DNA from: Verrucomicrobiota bacterium
Lineage (GTDB): Bacteria; Verrucomicrobiota; Verrucomicrobiia; Opitutales; Opitutaceae
Direction of reading: 5' to 3'
Assembly (NCBI GenBank): GCA_023446865.1
Contig: JAEXPL010000205.1
Span: 1 to 39,038 of the forward strand
DNA length: 39,038 nucleotides
A program made the position numbers and the translations under genes. Each line of letters begins with the position of its first letter. The first letter of the stretch is position 1. The notes below the pieces were generated by a model. That model was given only the letters and a program-made list of their open reading frames with translations. It did no database searches and was not told the origin of the DNA. This document shows, in pieces, positions 38,458 to 39,038 of the stretch.

Positions 38458-39038
38458 GTGGCGCCGCTCACCAAGAGCGGCGAAGCGAAGCCCACCAGTT
38501 CGAAATCGGCCCGCCGCACACGGCCGCCGGTTTCCCAATCTTGCCCCCTTCCCCTCTCCCGCTCCTACTCCTGCGCCATCGACCACCAGTTCCAGTCCAA
38601 CGACCAGCCAGCGCCGGGCGGATGCGTCTCCCTTTCGTCGCTCATTCCGAACTGCGCCTACGTCGGTGAGATCGCCGCGCCGTTCGCCACGCCGGAGTTC
38701 GCCCGCTGGCTGGTCGGACTGCCGTCCACCTTCGCCGCGCGCGACGCCGATCTGGTCTATCGGCTCCGCAACAAGATCTACCGCATCGCCGATCCCGCCG
38801 CGCCCGCCGGCCCGAGCTTCTGCCTAAAATCCTTCAAGGCCCCGCCGCTCCTGCGCTCGCTCGCCTACCGCCGCATCGGCAGCAAGGCCGCCCGCTCCCA
38901 CCGCTTCGCGCTCCACCTGCGTGCCCACGGCGCCGGCACGACCGATCCCGTCGCCTACTTCGAGCGCTGGTCCGGCCCGCGCCTCGTCGACAGCTACCTC
39001 GTCACCCGTTTCCTCGAGGGCAGCACCGACCTCTACTC
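38458..39038 (+). CDS. WaaP/InaA-like lipopolysaccharide kinase family protein, N-terminal part (runs off the window)
   Basis: The frame from about 38600 to the window end reads a protein-kinase-like N-lobe: NKIYRIAD, then FCLKSFKAPPLLRSLAYRRIG with the likely ATP-binding Lys, then SKAARSHRFALHLRAHG and SYLVTRFLEG. This fits the WaaP/InaA lipopolysaccharide or Kdo kinase family, which phosphorylates core sugars. The only conventional in-frame start upstream is GTG 38458; the first about 40 residues after it look unstructured. An ATC at 38578 (MDHQFQSND if used) follows a pyrimidine-rich spacer resembling the phage leaders. The C-terminus is outside the window. Confidence 0.7.
   Translation, partial: MAPLTKSGEAKPTSSKSARRTRPPVSQSCPLPLSRSYSCAIDHQFQSNDQPAPGGCVSLSSLIPNCAYVGEIAAPFATPEFARWLVGLPSTFAARDADLVYRLRNKIYRIADPAAPAGPSFCLKSFKAPPLLRSLAYRRIGSKAARSHRFALHLRAHGAGTTDPVAYFERWSGPRLVDSYLVTRFLEGSTDLY

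Overview
The window is high-GC bacterial DNA with a complete Mu-like transposable prophage inserted between host genes. The host proteins and the leader style (few Shine-Dalgarno motifs, hairpin-rich intergenic DNA, short tandem repeats) fit a verrucomicrobial, Opitutaceae-like genome. That placement is an inference from protein style; no search was run.

Left host flank (1-3946): the start of nuoD, then nuoC and nuoB (complex I, all on the minus strand), a 417-bp hairpin-bearing intergenic region, a CNNM/CorC-type membrane protein with CBS domains, and a tiny GIY-YIG nuclease gene. The GIY-YIG gene lies between two copies of a 33-bp repeat. The second copy is now 32.9 kb away at 36446-36478 and ends exactly where the CCA end of a tRNA-Ser gene begins, so the prophage sits inside a small repeat-GIY-YIG-repeat cassette next to that tRNA.

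Prophage (3947-36431, about 32.5 kb): both ends can be read from the sequence. A 29-bp terminal inverted repeat (23/29 identical, starting TG) is flanked on both sides by GGGC, and transposase-binding-like repeats lie just inside each end. The left arm carries leftward genes (an exported cargo protein with its own terminator, a tandem ribbon-helix-helix-like protein, an HTH repressor) and a rightward Ner-like regulator facing the repressor across iterated operator-like repeats. Next come the DDE transposase (MuA-like), the AAA+ target-selection ATPase (MuB-like), an AP2-like protein and a Gam-like DNA-end protector. A block of small, mostly overlapping genes follows (16757-ish end), including a DUF6745-like protein with an AWA/ARD minisatellite. 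A membrane-protein block (17057-18861) leads into the packaging and head genes in Mu order: gp26-like, small terminase, large terminase, DUF935 portal, a single protease-scaffold-capsid ORF, gp36-like, and a gpF-like head protein with a C-terminal nuclease-like domain. The tail genes are tail completion, terminator, tube, a small tail protein, tape measure, hub, a small Cys-rich protein and a fibre with a discoidin-like end. No sheath gene is seen, so the particle is probably a siphovirus. No endolysin is recognisable.

The most striking unlisted structure is a set of imperfect 7-bp tandem repeats of several sequence families. They fill the spacers immediately before the start codons of many phage genes, mostly in the head-tail operon, and one such tract lies inside the portal coding sequence.

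Right host flank (36432-39038): the hairpin repeat, tRNA-Ser(GGA), an ArnT/PMT-type glycosyltransferase on the minus strand, and the start of a WaaP/InaA-like kinase on the plus strand.
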